64,000 bases of DNA from Basidiobolus meristosporus CBS 931.73 (Eukaryota > Basidiobolomycota > Basidiobolomycetes > Basidiobolales > Basidiobolaceae), in assembly GCA_002104905.1 (NCBI GenBank), contig MCFE01000139.1, positions 1 through 64,000 of the forward strand, written 5' to 3'. Below the pieces are notes generated by a model. The model ran no database searches. It was not told the DNA's origin and saw only the letters and a list, made by a program, of their open reading frames with translations. The stretch's first letter is position 1, and every line of letters begins with the position of its first letter. Made by a program: the position numbers and the translations under genes. This document shows, piece after piece, positions 22,132 to 34,889 of this stretch.

Positions 22132-25114
22132 AGCAAACCTATGGCCAATCAACTCGCTTCAACCACTTCCTAGCCGATTTGTCAATGAAGCCTCAGTGTA
22201 ACCGCTCATTTCGCTTGGCCTGCATCTGGTGGCCAGCAGGTTGCCGAGCCTGCGTCAGATGAACAAATAACCAAATGTTCAAGACTTAACCTTATAAGTA
22301 TAGCTCATGAACCCCAACTTAGATGCAGTGAGGAACTTCTTCTAATATCTGTGGTGCAACTAAGCCAAGGAATAGATCGAAGCCGATCAAGCACCAAGAC
22401 TTACTCTAGACCGGTAGAAGCAGGAAAGCTTATAAGCACCTGGGCCGATGAGAAATAGCTGATGGTGCGGACACAAGTCATCATCTCGAATGAGATGGAT
22501 CAGAAATACACGGGCTGACAAAGGGCCGAATATTCGCTTGAAATTTCTCAAAGGGCTCCTTCCGCTTTGCCCGCGATGGGGGTTCCTTACGCCCATGTCG
22601 CTTTGACACTGCAGCAGCCTGAGGTTACTCTACGCTCTGGCATACATTTATCTCTACTTGGTTAGCATGCTTACTACACGAGATCTTCCAAATCGAGAAA
22701 TGCAACAATGCGGTGTGCATAAAATCGAATGAAGTTAACCTCGAAACTACTATATTCGTCTGGTGGCTTCTCTGTGTAGCTATAGCTCAGTTATTTTTGA
22801 CCACTCCCGATGGGATTCCTCGCTACCTACCAGTATGGGCTTTGGGGGTTACAACGGTGCTTGAATATTTCAGGCTTCAATGAATCTATTGTATGGGCTT
22901 CCTGACGGATCACCTGAATGCAGTTTGGTGTTCGATTGGGGCCTTGGCTATTTTGAGAAGAGGTCGTGCATATTATCTTATCCTGTCCCATCTAGACCTT
23001 TCTAGGGAATCTGGTGAGGGTGAAATCGGGTGGTTAGAGCGGGGTTGCGATCCTGATTTGATGGGCTATCCTGGGCAAAGCTATTGGCTAGCTAATTTGC
23101 ATTATAGCACGATAAGCTCATCTTGTGTAATTGTGAAAAGATCACATACATGAGCAATACACTACTCTCACGTATTTGCGACGCAGAAGTTCGGATATTT
23201 CATCGATTTGGATTATTCTCCCGCCCAGAGTTCGAATCCCCAGTTGATCAGAATGTGTATCAAAAACCCATTGCTTCATTAAGAATCGACTCAACCCAGG
23301 CAATGCCTCTCTCCAGGGTGGTGAGAAAAGGGGCTTGACTATTTACTGTGTCGCACCTTCCCTCGCCTATCCTAACCACTCCACATCTTCCAGATCCGGA
23401 AACAATAGAGTCGGAAATTTTCGCTGTATTGAGATGGCCTCATATCGAATAGGAGATAGACGTAATCGGTTTCAGATACGCCATGTATGATGATCTGGAT
23501 ATCTGTGCCATACACCAAGGGCGCTATATTGTCAAAATACCCATTCCAGAATAGTATGAAGTCAAGGACAAGGCTCTGGCACATATGTTGCTAAGAAGCA
23601 TCGAGTTGATGGCCTCCTGCTACTTCTATGTTACCCAATCGATAGTTTACGGTTACTCAACGCAAACGTCCCAATTCCTTGCTCGAACGTGTCTCACTCC
23701 TAGTATTGGCACAGCAGTCAAGCGTATCCTCATCCCATCGTGTTTTGCAGCTTGAGTGGGCCTAGATTACCATACAATCCCGTAGATGGCACATGGTCAG
23801 GTGATGCAATATTCGGATGCCAGTCTTATAGCGACGCTTCGATCTTGTAGACACTGGTAGATCGGGGGATCGTAATTCTTCATTCTAGAGGCATCTATGC
23901 AACAGTCATACCAAAGTCGAAACTTGCGTATGATCGTCAGACACTTGAGCTTTGGTGGTATCCGATCAAGTTCCATTTTGGCATTAGCTGGTGGCATCCC
24001 GGTCGCTTTGCTTGCAGTAACAATTTACTGACTAGCTTATGGACTGACTACACTACCTATCCCTGTAATGTGCTGGGATATACTATATCGCTTCTGCCTG
24101 GCCTACAATGTCAATGCATATACAGATTACTACCCATGATAACTGGCTGCTCAATAAAAAGGTCAGTGGATGGCGGCCACAGAGTGAGTGCCATAGAACC
24201 ACACCTGATGAAGGATTTCAGCAAGGCAGTAGCAGTAGTACCCAATTCAAAATAACTATTACATTAATAATGGTTCGCTGGCAAAATGGTCAAAGGAAAA
24301 TTACTATTTATGTGACTTTGTGCCCCCGAAATGATCAGATAACTGGAATACAAAGAGTAAGGAGATGATGGGCCCGAAATTCCACTAGGTGTCATCCTCA
24401 TATTAGCAAGCGTTACCAATGGCATTTCCCTCCTATGATTGGATGGCACTGGGGTGACTCCTCACGTACCTCCAACACGCACCAGAACCTCCATAGAGCA
24501 CTCGTCTAGATATCTGCATGAATTTGGGGTATGTGGGTGTTGCCAAGAGGAAGCGTTATCTGTAACGCAGTCGGCCAAGGAGACCAATGGCACGCATTGA
24601 TATCAGTTTGTATCGTAGCAGCGCTGGTTAATCTCAACAACCACATCCAATATACAGATACTGGCTATTTCTCTCTGATGCGGATTCATATGGTTAGATC
24701 AACCAAGTACACGCTGATTAGTTACATTGCTCCATGATGACCTGTATTGCGAGTAGGACAGACCTGGGTCCTTTTTTTTGACCGTCTACTGCCCAATCAT
24801 CGATCACACCATTCACTAATGGCCTTTCGTCTATATAATGCACCAAAAAGTAAGCAATGAGGAGGAGACTGCAGTTCTCGGCCATGAATTCCCAGTCTTG
24901 GGTTAATCTTAGATTTCATGCATATTTTGGCTAAAATATGGAGATCGAGTCGACTGAAGTGTCAGTACTCCCATTCGGGTATTGTAAGCCCATAAACAGA
25001 CAATATTCAACTCGATCGAAGATGGAAAAAGTGCGTTTTTGAACACATCACTTCAGCTGCAGGCGCACTCTTGGCTTCGTACCACTGATCGAAAAATTTC
25101 ACCAACAACTCTGG
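22132..25114. other. Gene-poor region
   Basis: Short frames only (for example 22893-23153 plus, 23797-23997 minus), without recognisable domains. A GTTCGAATCC box near 23229 looks like a tRNA B-box, but no T-arm, acceptor stem or A-box can be folded around it. Confidence 0.4.
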
Positions 25115-25120
25115 ATATAA
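25115..25120 (+). promoter_or_regulatory. TATA box of C2H2 paralog 3
   Basis: TATAAG, about 71-76 bp before the ATG at 25191. Confidence 0.4.
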
Positions 25121-25190
25121 GAGGGGCGTTGTGGGTCGGAGGGATCGGTTTTTACTATTCGCAAACTGCTCTTGGTCAGGCTTCTATGGT

Positions 25191-25853
25191 ATGACTAGCT
25201 CTAGCGAGACTAGACAGACAAAGGAGCCGGAGAACCAAGCAAGCCCCTACGATCCCCTTCCTTCTCATTCCCAAGGGAGGATATTAACTGCCACGCTAAA
25301 CAACCTCCCGAGCGTAAGCGAACTGTTTTCTGGAGAGAATTGGTTCAAAGCATCATCTCCCTCCATGTCCTTCGCCTCTGAAGATAGACCAACCTCTTTT
25401 CAAACCGCCCCAGCCAATGTGATAGACCATGAGAATCTTCCCTACCTCTCCCCATTAAAAAAACCAAGCTTTGCCAATGAAGAAAGCCCTTCGAATTCTA
25501 TCGACGGCCAAACATTAAACTATCTATCTGGTGACATGCAAAGCGATGACACAGATCAGATATACGCCAACTACAGCTCGCCCGAGGGATCCCAAGAGTC
25601 AGCCACCTATTACGGCAACTTCGACCACACAGGCGCTTTGCGCGATGCCTCCACATTTATAGGACAGCCCAACTATGTAGCAAAGCGGCATATTTGCCAC
25701 ATCTGTCACAAACGATTCCCTCGACCAAGCTCACTGAGAGTGCATTTACACACACACACTGGGGAAAAGCCTTACGTCTGCGGCTATCCCAATTGCAATC
25801 GCAGCTTTTCGGTCCTTTCCAATTTACGAAGGCATTCAAAAACACATAGTTGA
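25191..25853 (+). CDS. Two-finger C2H2 zinc-finger protein, paralog 3
   Basis: Third member of the local C2H2 family, 220 residues, one exon, opposite strand to the other two. The N-terminal motif is LPSVSELFSGENWF; the C-terminus has CHICHKRF...HLHTH and CGYPNCNRSF...HSKTH with the TGEKP linker, preceded by NYVAKRH. The middle is rich in Ser, Pro, Asp and Asn and reads like an activation or scaffold segment. The frame is open upstream to 25131 but only with a GTG; the ATG at 25191 fits the TATA box at 25115. Finger-region identity among the three copies is high while linkers differ, which points to duplication followed by relaxed linker evolution. Confidence 0.9.
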   Translation: MTSSSETRQTKEPENQASPYDPLPSHSQGRILTATLNNLPSVSELFSGENWFKASSPSMSFASEDRPTSFQTAPANVIDHENLPYLSPLKKPSFANEESPSNSIDGQTLNYLSGDMQSDDTDQIYANYSSPEGSQESATYYGNFDHTGALRDASTFIGQPNYVAKRHICHICHKRFPRPSSLRVHLHTHTGEKPYVCGYPNCNRSFSVLSNLRRHSKTHS

Positions 25854-28800
25854 CGAAAGTAGGCGCCTTTATGTGCCACTGCTCCTAGCCTGCTCTCTAA
25901 TCGTTTCAGTTGGCTTGAGAGGCGGAGCTATGATTTTTATTAACCGAATTCTCCAAATATCGGCCTATTTGGAAGTTCGTGCAGTGTGAATAGCATAGGA
26001 GCGAGTGAGCTGCTAGTCCGGTTCACTGTAATCTTTATAAATGACAGTAGGAACCATGTCCTATCCAGCAACTAGTCAGTGTGATATAGATTCAAATGGC
26101 CTGGAAATAAAACCCTTTTCACCTTGCGGCAGGCTATGGAGTATGATGATTCCGGGATGGCACCTTTTGGGGAGGAGATCTCTCCCAGAATGATAAGACT
26201 ATTGTTTGTAGATGTTGGGGGACGGAAGACGGTGGCGTGCATACCCTTGTTTGGTTGTCGACAAGCGGCAGCTTCAAGAGGATAAAATTTGAATGCTAAG
26301 GGCACGGCCTCCGTACCTTACACTGGGTCAGGGATGCGCTTGATTTACGGATCTCTAGTCTGCTTACATGAATGGTGGTAAAGAAAAAATCAGATCGATA
26401 GGACTGAAAGCCTAGGCTGCTGATGAGTGTTGCGACCTTAGAGGTATGGGTGTGGTGAGCACTAGCGAAAGAACCCCGTCTGATTCATTCTTGCATTTGG
26501 ATCACATTTGACGGATCAGACTTGGTAGGTGAGGCAATATCACTGGGTTGCTTTGGTTTCAGTGAATTAAACCACATCCAAGTCATCCCTCATTACTTGC
26601 GCCCCTTAAGAATCCATCATACATTTGTGTAACAGGAAGCTAGGTTTGATGAATTGGTTTAATTTACTGCGTTGACAACCACCGAGAATCGAGAATGGCC
26701 AAGGGATTTTGCAGGAATATCTCTCACCATGTCGCAGCGCACCCTGAATAGTACCCGTTAGCGACGCAGCAGCGCTCTTGATATCGGAGCCATTGTTCCT
26801 ATAGGGTTGCAATCCAACTAAAAATGGAGGTAGTAAATATTTACGCGCCTACAGAGCCAATAGTCTTCCGAGCGAGGGCTAAAATGTGGAAGATTTCTTA
26901 TGATGGTAACCCAACGAAACACTAGAGCGTGGGTGAGCCCGATTAAGCATCCTTGGTAACTTCAATGTTTCCGCCACGTCTGCAAGAACTGCCCACCTTA
27001 CATTTTCGGCACCTGCTAAAGACGGCAAAGTCCTACTCTAAACATGAACAGCAATGGGCCGCGCATCACGTGGATTTCCCGGTACGACTCGCGAGGAAAT
27101 AGACTTTCTTGAAATTCCAAATGAACCATGTAGAGAGGATCCTCTAACATATCTTTGTTAGATCCATGTACGGGTGCACATGCAATCGAATTTATATTTG
27201 GTTCGGCCCTCACCGATCTCTCTGGGCACTCGATTGTCCCTATAGTTTGGGCACCAATCTGATGCTCGTCAGGGTAACACATGACATAGTTGCTATACTC
27301 ATATTTACCATTTGGACTCACGCGTACTTCAGTGCATTGTACCTCGGGTGGATTGGGTTAGTACGGAACCCTTGGTGGTCACATGTCCATACGCATATGC
27401 ATACACTGGGCTCATTGGACCATGGGAGCGGTGCAACATCAAGGGCATATACAAGATGGTTGGTAGCAGGAAGATTAAATCTGGGTGTCTACATCTAAAT
27501 TGGTACGAGTCTCTGATTAAACATGGGTAGTTGGGGGAGGAGTACCAGCCAACCTGGCTGCACGAAATTTCCAGGAAGGTTCCATGAAGATGAGCAGCCG
27601 AATCTTAAGTATTACAGGTCCACCAAACTCGGTAATTTCAAAACCTGTTTGTGGAGCCCGCTTCTCACGGCTGGGGCTCATTCAGCCCAAAGGTAGTGTG
27701 GGCACGATGGCCATTGGCTCCTATCAACCTTGATACAATCCCCTCCTCGTATCCCAAGGCAGCAAAGCCGGTAGGGCAGCTTGAAGTCGCCTTTCATAGC
27801 CAATACTTGCATAAGCGGGCCTTCATAGACCCCTATTCACAGTCAGGAACATCCATTACTTCAAGCCCTATGATAAAAGCGACGTACAGGATGCAGGCCC
27901 TTCAAAACAAGGACCTCCATCCACCGTCCATCGTCCACCATCTCACCACCAAGCGGCGAAACCGGAAGACGGTTCCACATTTTCATCTCGAAGGGGAGGG
28001 CCTGGGCTCAAGCACCTCCAAGATTCCTGAACTCGACTGGTACAAATCAGCCTTGCTCAAATTCACCTCCCCATTCAATCGATCCTAGTCTCTCACACCA
28101 ATTCTAGAGGAACACTTCGAATTTTTCGGAAGTGATCCTATACTGTACCCGGGGAATCTGGCCCACCCTTATGGCAGGTCGATTCCCTGGACCAAGCTCA
28201 GTATCGGCGTAGTATTCATGGTATTATACTTGGGCTACGAATGCGGTATCTCGGAAATCAATATCGGATTGAAGGTGGCAGCTGAGAGTGGTAGCCACAC
28301 TCGCTCACCACTACCCATGGCATTTCTGAGATCAGTCATGACAAATCACCAAACACAGATGGAGGAAAGTTTGACTCACTTGATATTAACAGTAAGTAGT
28401 ACATCTTTCAACAGGCTTCACCGGGATGTGATTCCATAAGGTGGACTTCGATATCCGTCGCTCCAATGAATCTCCCAGTATAGCGTAGGAAATGTATCCA
28501 TAATTGGACCCCAGGTCAACTAACCTGGAACCATCGGGCGATCCAGTGATCTCTCCAACCCACCACCCTATTGGTTGTGATCCTTCTGACGCACGTGATT
28601 CTCAAATGTTCGTTTCTCCGCCCGTCGTCAAAGCCCACCTTTCCACTAGAACGAATAATCCCACTTCATCAGAGGGTCCTACCAACTGCCGATAGTGGGT
28701 GATCACATCCATGGATTAATTTAACTTAATCTGCCAACAAACCATCTTCCTATTTGAAATCAATGGTGGTGAGTCGATCTTACAGGAGGTGAAAAGAAAC

Positions 28801-31800
28801 CCGTGTTAGCAGGAAGCGGCACCCCTATGTATCGACCTATCACATCTAGATTAGCCCTTGGCACTCCCAATGGAGCGGGCGGGTGATCTGGAGAGGTCGG
28901 ATCCAAGATTACCAACCTATATTTAGCCAAGCTCATGAAAATTCCCATGCTGCCGTTATTGTAAACCCACAGACAATGCTCATAATGTACCTATGTTGAA
29001 TCTGAGCAGCCTAGGATCCACCCACACGAATGGCATCCTTTGTCTTGTGGATGTTGCACAAAGATCGTCCGACTACAACCGGGTCGAAACTTGTACTACA
29101 ATAGAACAGAGCACTGAGAGACCACGAATGGGTTCCCCTAGGTGCACACTAATTCTACAGCCGGTTATCATTGGGCTGGATATGCATCAGAAATGGCCAG
29201 CTGCAATGTATTTCAATGGAGAATGCCTGTCCCGCCTGCGGCTACTCCAGAGGAGCTTCTGGCATTGTATGCTAGCGGGTTAATAGCGAGGTCTTTTAGC
29301 TGATGTCCAATACCGAGATTTCCAATACGTGACCAGGTCACCCCTTCCTTGTCCTGCTGATCAGAGTCTCTCAAGGTGGTTGCTTCCTTCTTCGCCTTGT
29401 TTCACCTATTTGTCAAACAGATAGTTTCCCTGATGCACTTGATAGCTATCCCCTCGTGTGCAATTCGTAACCATCTTGGAGAGAACTGCGCATAGCGTAT
29501 GGAACGTATGACGGATGTCATCTGTGGCATACATCGAAATGCCAGAATGTGACGATTCGTCGTGGCTGACGTGGACGCGACCGGTAAAACCGAAACTTAG
29601 GACGGGACGGAATAGGGGCGGCTTTGTGGCGGGGAGAAGGGGAGGGGGGAATTTCCATGTTCCCACTGCTGACTGAGCAACCTAGTCTCACCGATGGAGA
29701 TGTGCTTTGGAAGAAATCAATGAGTTCGGGCACTGGCAGATGAAAACTATGGGAATTTCTCGAGCTCTGCAGAACCTCTTTCAAAGATCGATTGCCAATT
29801 GGGGTTTCCGTGTAACTATGTGAGAAGTGCGTGAGTTGCAACGACATGAGTTGTTAGTCCTTATGCTTAATGCAAGGAGTATTGGTCACCATTCGCCACT
29901 GAATCAAGGAATTAGACGGGACGTACCTCATCGGGACGCGTGGTTTCCAGTAGGAATTCCGTTCCAAGGGAGTATCAGGCGTAGAACCTCACTGATCACA
30001 GCTTTCAATTATCTGCTGGGCTCCCTAAATCAGGTATCCACGTTATAGGTAGTGTGCTGGCTACGAAATCTTGCTAAAAGGATTTCACCGAACGGCGGCT
30101 CAATATGTGGTTCACAAATGGTTAAATGAATATGCCATTCCATGTTTGATCGCCCTTTAATAAAGCTTGGAAATCAAGCTCATTGTCCAAACATTGATAT
30201 AGAACAGTCATCTTTGGGCATTGAGTCGGTTCGTTCGGACAATAGTGTCGCCCAGAAGGACCCATGGCAGGGTTGATGGGGCCCATAAATTGATACTTCG
30301 TATGAGGTAGAGCACCTGATGTGCCATGTTGCCTGGTGCAAATATCTTGGGTTTTAAGAAGCTACATAGGAAGAAGCTTCAAATGCATGGTACAGAGTCA
30401 GGTCTCAAAGCTCAAATGGGTTTCCATTCGTCGAATAAGGCATTGACCTGTAAACCGCGGCTTTTTCACTGTCGGAATACACCGGGGTGAGCTACCAATA
30501 CCGACAAAGTGCCTTTTCTGAGTTCAAGTGCTGAATCACATGTAGGTAGCGTAAACATACCCAGTTCCATATTTCCATGCCTTCTAATCATCTCTACTAA
30601 ACGCTTTCATTACAAATTGACGGGGTTTCAACAGAGGGGTGGTACTTGTTTCAAACGATTAGTCATGTATCTTGGTTTTGTACTCGTCATTCGCTGTCTA
30701 ATATGAATTGGATGCTCCTCAGAGCCATGTAGGAATCGAAAAGGTTGAAGCCTTCAGCGCTATCCAGAAGCCCGAGCTTTATACACATCTTTTCAAGCAC
30801 TTTTACTTCATAGCCAGGGCACAATACATCATTATCTGCCACATCTAATGGTCAGAGATTCTACACAATAGCCACCATGATTAACTAAACCATGGATTAG
30901 TTAAATGAAAGTGTGGCCTCTACTTATTGGCTAACTACGTTGCAATACTATAGTAATGCTTTTTGCAAAACTTTGTTAGGATTAAGGTCAGGCTAGAACC
31001 TTATGTGCATAGCGTACAGAGGAGGAGCCTATATTATATAAACAATATAGGGATAGTCAGTTGTGAAAGAAATTATGAGAAATTTATCATGTCTTTGATT
31101 AGTATCCTTAGCACGATATTCATAACATGTCAAGTAAAGTAAGAAAAGTCGTATATTACTTAGCAGAGATCTATGGAAGTTCTTGTTTTGGGGATGCATA
31201 TAGGTATGCCTAGAAATATAATATATAATAAAAGTGTGGAGCTTTTTGTCTTTACAGGGTCTTGGTAAAAATACTTCACAGTGCTTAGTCGAAGGAAAGC
31301 CATTGTCATGAAATTTCAAGTTGAAATATTTCACCAGCCATCCTTAGCAGCTAGGGCTTTCATGTCTTATGATATATATCCTCATTGATGTTTGGAATAC
31401 CGAATATCAATCTAGACCATGGTTTGCATTTTATCTACCTTGCTGGAGAGCAGAAATCTCAGATATGAATACGCTATTATAATAGAACTGCAGAATAGGC
31501 AAGCAACACTGCAATGGACTGCTAAACATTCTCCCCCTAGTAAAATATAAAGCATAACATTCATCATAAAGCAAGTGTTGCAAACCTGTTGACCATTTCT
31601 CACACGTCTAAATCAGATGGTATTGTGTGATCTCTTAAATTACTAGTACAGAAATCAAGCAAAATCCATTAATCAAAATCTCAGGTAGAGTGTGAATTGC
31701 TGGAAGTGGCAGTGGAAGCTTGAAAAAAATTTGGAGTATTTAGAAGAAGGCGCGGGTTTTTACCTGCTGTACTTGACTTTGAAGCTCAAGGATAAACAAT

Positions 31801-34319
31801 AAAGCCTCAATATTCTCTTTTAGAAACATCATAAATTATATACTATATATAGCGAATAGTAATATAGAAATAGTGTGAGCCATTTTAGGATAGACGAATA
31901 TATGCATCATATATTTCTACTTACGAGATTAATTAGCAAGCTACAGTGGATCCGAAAGCCATCCCAACTGTGACTAATGTAGTTATCCTAATGAGCACCA
32001 TAGTTAGTGTAAAATACTTTGATATATACGACCTCCCATCAATACTTGCTAATTTCAAAGGATATCTAGTAATAGATCTACAGTTCTTGTAGAGGACCAT
32101 ACAGGAAAGGTAAGAAAGCCAACCAAAAAGAAGAGGATTTGAAGTTTGAAATTGTTCCTGAACTGAAAGAACACTCAGCAGTTTGCCGTGTTGCAGGCGG
32201 CTTATTTTACCTTACGATTCCAATGAATGAGCCCCAAGACAGGACTAGAACACTAAATGTGTGGTTGTCACAGGCACTTAAAATGGTGACCATGTAGGCT
32301 TCTAAGACTAGCAATCATCAAATAAGTAATTAAACCTAGAATCAAAGTACAGTACCTTTGGGAGGCAGCATTCAAGCCACATTCTGCCAGGCATGAAACA
32401 TACTGCAGGTTCTTAGAGGCAAATCCGATACGACACTCCAACCTTATAGTGCCCCTAGTTCACCAACGTAAAGTTGGTTCGACAAGCCAACCACAAAATA
32501 AGGGTATCCGAAAGCGTCCACCATCCTCAAGTGATTCGTACATACTTGGACCTCGCCCGTTGCCAGTGTTGGCAAGTCTTAAATCCTAATTCGACGGAAT
32601 TACATGATCTCGCTGCTCTAAAATGCAAACATTTGCACTCGCCCAACGCAGCTTAAAGAGGGGATGGTTGGTTGTTACTGTAACGCAGAAAGCCATAAAC
32701 ATGAAAAGGGAGGCAAACAATCAAGTGCAACCTAAGAGCACATTGCAAGTGGTACGCAGTGCCACCGGAGTGGAGTTCAAACACATCCAGCTTCATGTGA
32801 TTTCTACCAAGAGCCGAAAACTAAATCGCAGTGCAACAGGAAAACATGATGTCCGTATGCTCAACTTCGATCCAGAGTTAACAGTGTAAAACCTGTCGCA
32901 CACGCTATGATACACCAGTGTTGGGCATTTGTATGTTCCTAAGGGATAGGAACCCAACCGTTGAAATCGCCTGGCTCATCGGAAGGTGAAGGATCATCGA
33001 AATGCTCCGATGCGATACATAGCTATTTCATATATTTGTGCAGCACTGATCCCATGTATGGCCAAACCATCACCGAGATGCCAACTGGGAGATACTTCTT
33101 GGATCCGCCAACAGAAATATTTCTCCTCGTCTGATCGCTGCTCATTGGTGAGGCTACTACATAATCAATCATCTCCGCAGAAATCTATTCAGATGCGTTG
33201 GGCAATAGGACAACCTACGTTGCACAAACATTGCCAATGTGTTTTCGTGTAACACGGATTTCTAGTGATTCAACATAACATACCTAATCCAACAGCAAGT
33301 GTCAAACACATATCCAAAAAGAGTGGCAACCAAATGAATCGAAAATCCATGGAAATGGCAATGATTTGAGCCATAATGGGTCATCATGTAGCACAGTAGG
33401 AAGATTGCTTCTCCACCAAGTAAGGCAAAATTGATGATTTCTTTGGCCATGGCTGCTCACGGGTTGCATCAACTATGAGCTTATAAGCAGTTACATGAAA
33501 TTGATGTGTTTGGCACCAGTATTAGCTACGCTCACTATGTGGCCAACGAATTTGATATCAGAGAGCCTCAGAATCCATAGCGCTTAGCGATACATTCTTT
33601 GTCATGAAGGCTCTTGGTTAATCAGAACCTAGACCCAAGGTTGGGGATCCAATTGGATGCTCCGCCGCATTCGGTATCCAGCAGCTGTATATTATATTGC
33701 TGTTAGATGATGCAACAATGTAGATGCATCTGCTTTGCCCAGACTGCATTCTTCAACGCCTCCGGTTGTGTGGAGGAGTCGCAGCGGACCGTCAAGTGGA
33801 AGCCCACTGATACTGATGCTTGTTAATTACACAATCTCAGTGGCCACTTAAAATGGTCATTGGCGCGCAACGGATTTACTCTCCGGTCTACATATCTGAA
33901 TTGTATCTTAACTGGCGCTGCCTGACCATAAACATCCAGAGAGGCTCCAAATTGGTGTGCGCATCATCGGACAATACGGATTTTACCAGATCAACCAAAT
34001 CTCATTACTCTGAAAGGATCAACCATTGGTCTAGTCCTATTGTTGGATGTTCCATTGTAAAAATAGCTAGGAATCAAGCTGCCTCTATATGTTTAGAAAC
34101 AGTTTCGATGCGATGTGTCCTGTGGATCAATTAGATTATAATAGAGCCATCAAAATTGCTGAGTCCCATGTGACTCAGATGAGCCGCCTCCGAAGTGTTT
34201 ATTAACCACCAGATTGCCCCACTTCGAAGTATTCAGCTTTTTCGTCTCTTATTGTCCTCCCATCTCATTAATCTTCCTCCACCGCCTTTCTAATCTCTAA
34301 TCCGCACATTCTTGCTAAC
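25854..34319. other. Long gene-poor region
   Basis: About 8.5 kb with short frames on both strands. The longest are 27651-28088 (plus, open 145 codons but no initial ATG), 29518-29847 (minus, 109 codons, ATG, Pro/Arg-rich end) and 27016-27321 (minus); I recognise none. The part from about 31000 to 32150 is distinctly AT-rich and may be old transposon debris. No tRNA or rRNA is apparent. Confidence 0.4.
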
Positions 34320-34784
34320 ATGAAGCTTACTTCCGTCTTGCTTGTTTCCATCGTTGGCGCCGCTAGCGCTGCCGAGAACTTCGCCCCGGAGCTTCCAGCT
34401 AATAGCACATGCATTGGAAACTTTGCCAACACCTACGTTACCTGTCGTTCCAACGCTCTCAAGGATCCTTGTCTCTCAAATGACTACTTCTGTAACTGCC
34501 GTCAGTCGCAATCTCTTGCTACATGCATCGGCTATTGCCAATCTGATCCCAACATCTACTCCAATCTTCCTCGTCAACAAGCCGAGACCGAGAAATGGTG
34601 CCCTCTTGTCACCAGCACCCCAACCCCAAGTCCTACCGCCACTACCACCAACCCAGGCACTACCAGTGCCTCTGGTACCCCCCAAAAAACCAACATCCTC
34701 AGCGGTAGCTCAAGCCTCTTTGACCGCACCACATTGTCTAGCATTACTTTGGCACTTTTCGGATTGACTTACATGCTCTTCTAG
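34320..34784 (+). CDS. Secreted GPI-anchored eight-cysteine protein, CFEM-like
   Basis: Probable cell-wall or plasma-membrane surface protein, 154 residues, one exon. A signal peptide (about 1-17, ending ASA) is followed by a small domain with eight cysteines, including the CLSNDYFCNC arrangement that recalls the CxC centre of fungal CFEM domains. The spacing does not match the CFEM pattern exactly, so membership is uncertain. A Thr/Ser/Pro-rich stalk (about 98-125) follows, then a small-residue GPI attachment region and a hydrophobic tail ending TYMLF with no basic residues after it. CFEM proteins can bind haem or act at host surfaces; no function is assigned here. A pyrimidine-rich tract precedes the ATG. 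AATAAA lies 100 bp after the stop. Confidence 0.85.
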   Translation: MKLTSVLLVSIVGAASAAENFAPELPANSTCIGNFANTYVTCRSNALKDPCLSNDYFCNCRQSQSLATCIGYCQSDPNIYSNLPRQQAETEKWCPLVTSTPTPSPTATTTNPGTTSASGTPQKTNILSGSSSLFDRTTLSSITLALFGLTYMLF

Positions 34785-34883
34785 AGAGTGAAATTTGGGT
34801 GCTGTGGGCCAAAATACCGTACATAACCATTCATCTCACCAATCTTAATGAGACTTTTCGTATATTCTACCAGTCATTTCCCT

Positions 34884-34889
34884 AATAAA
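34884..34889 (+). terminator. Polyadenylation signal of the GPI-protein gene
   Basis: AATAAA about 100 bp downstream of the stop codon at 34782-34784. Confidence 0.45.

Noticed and set aside
23221-23250. tRNA-like B-box GTTCGAATCC
   Set aside because: No complementary T-stem, acceptor stem or A-box at the proper distance.
29518-29847. Possible fourth C2H2 paralog (LPVPELIDFF resembles the LPxxxELFS motif)
   Set aside because: The similarity is limited to a few residues and no zinc finger follows in any frame.
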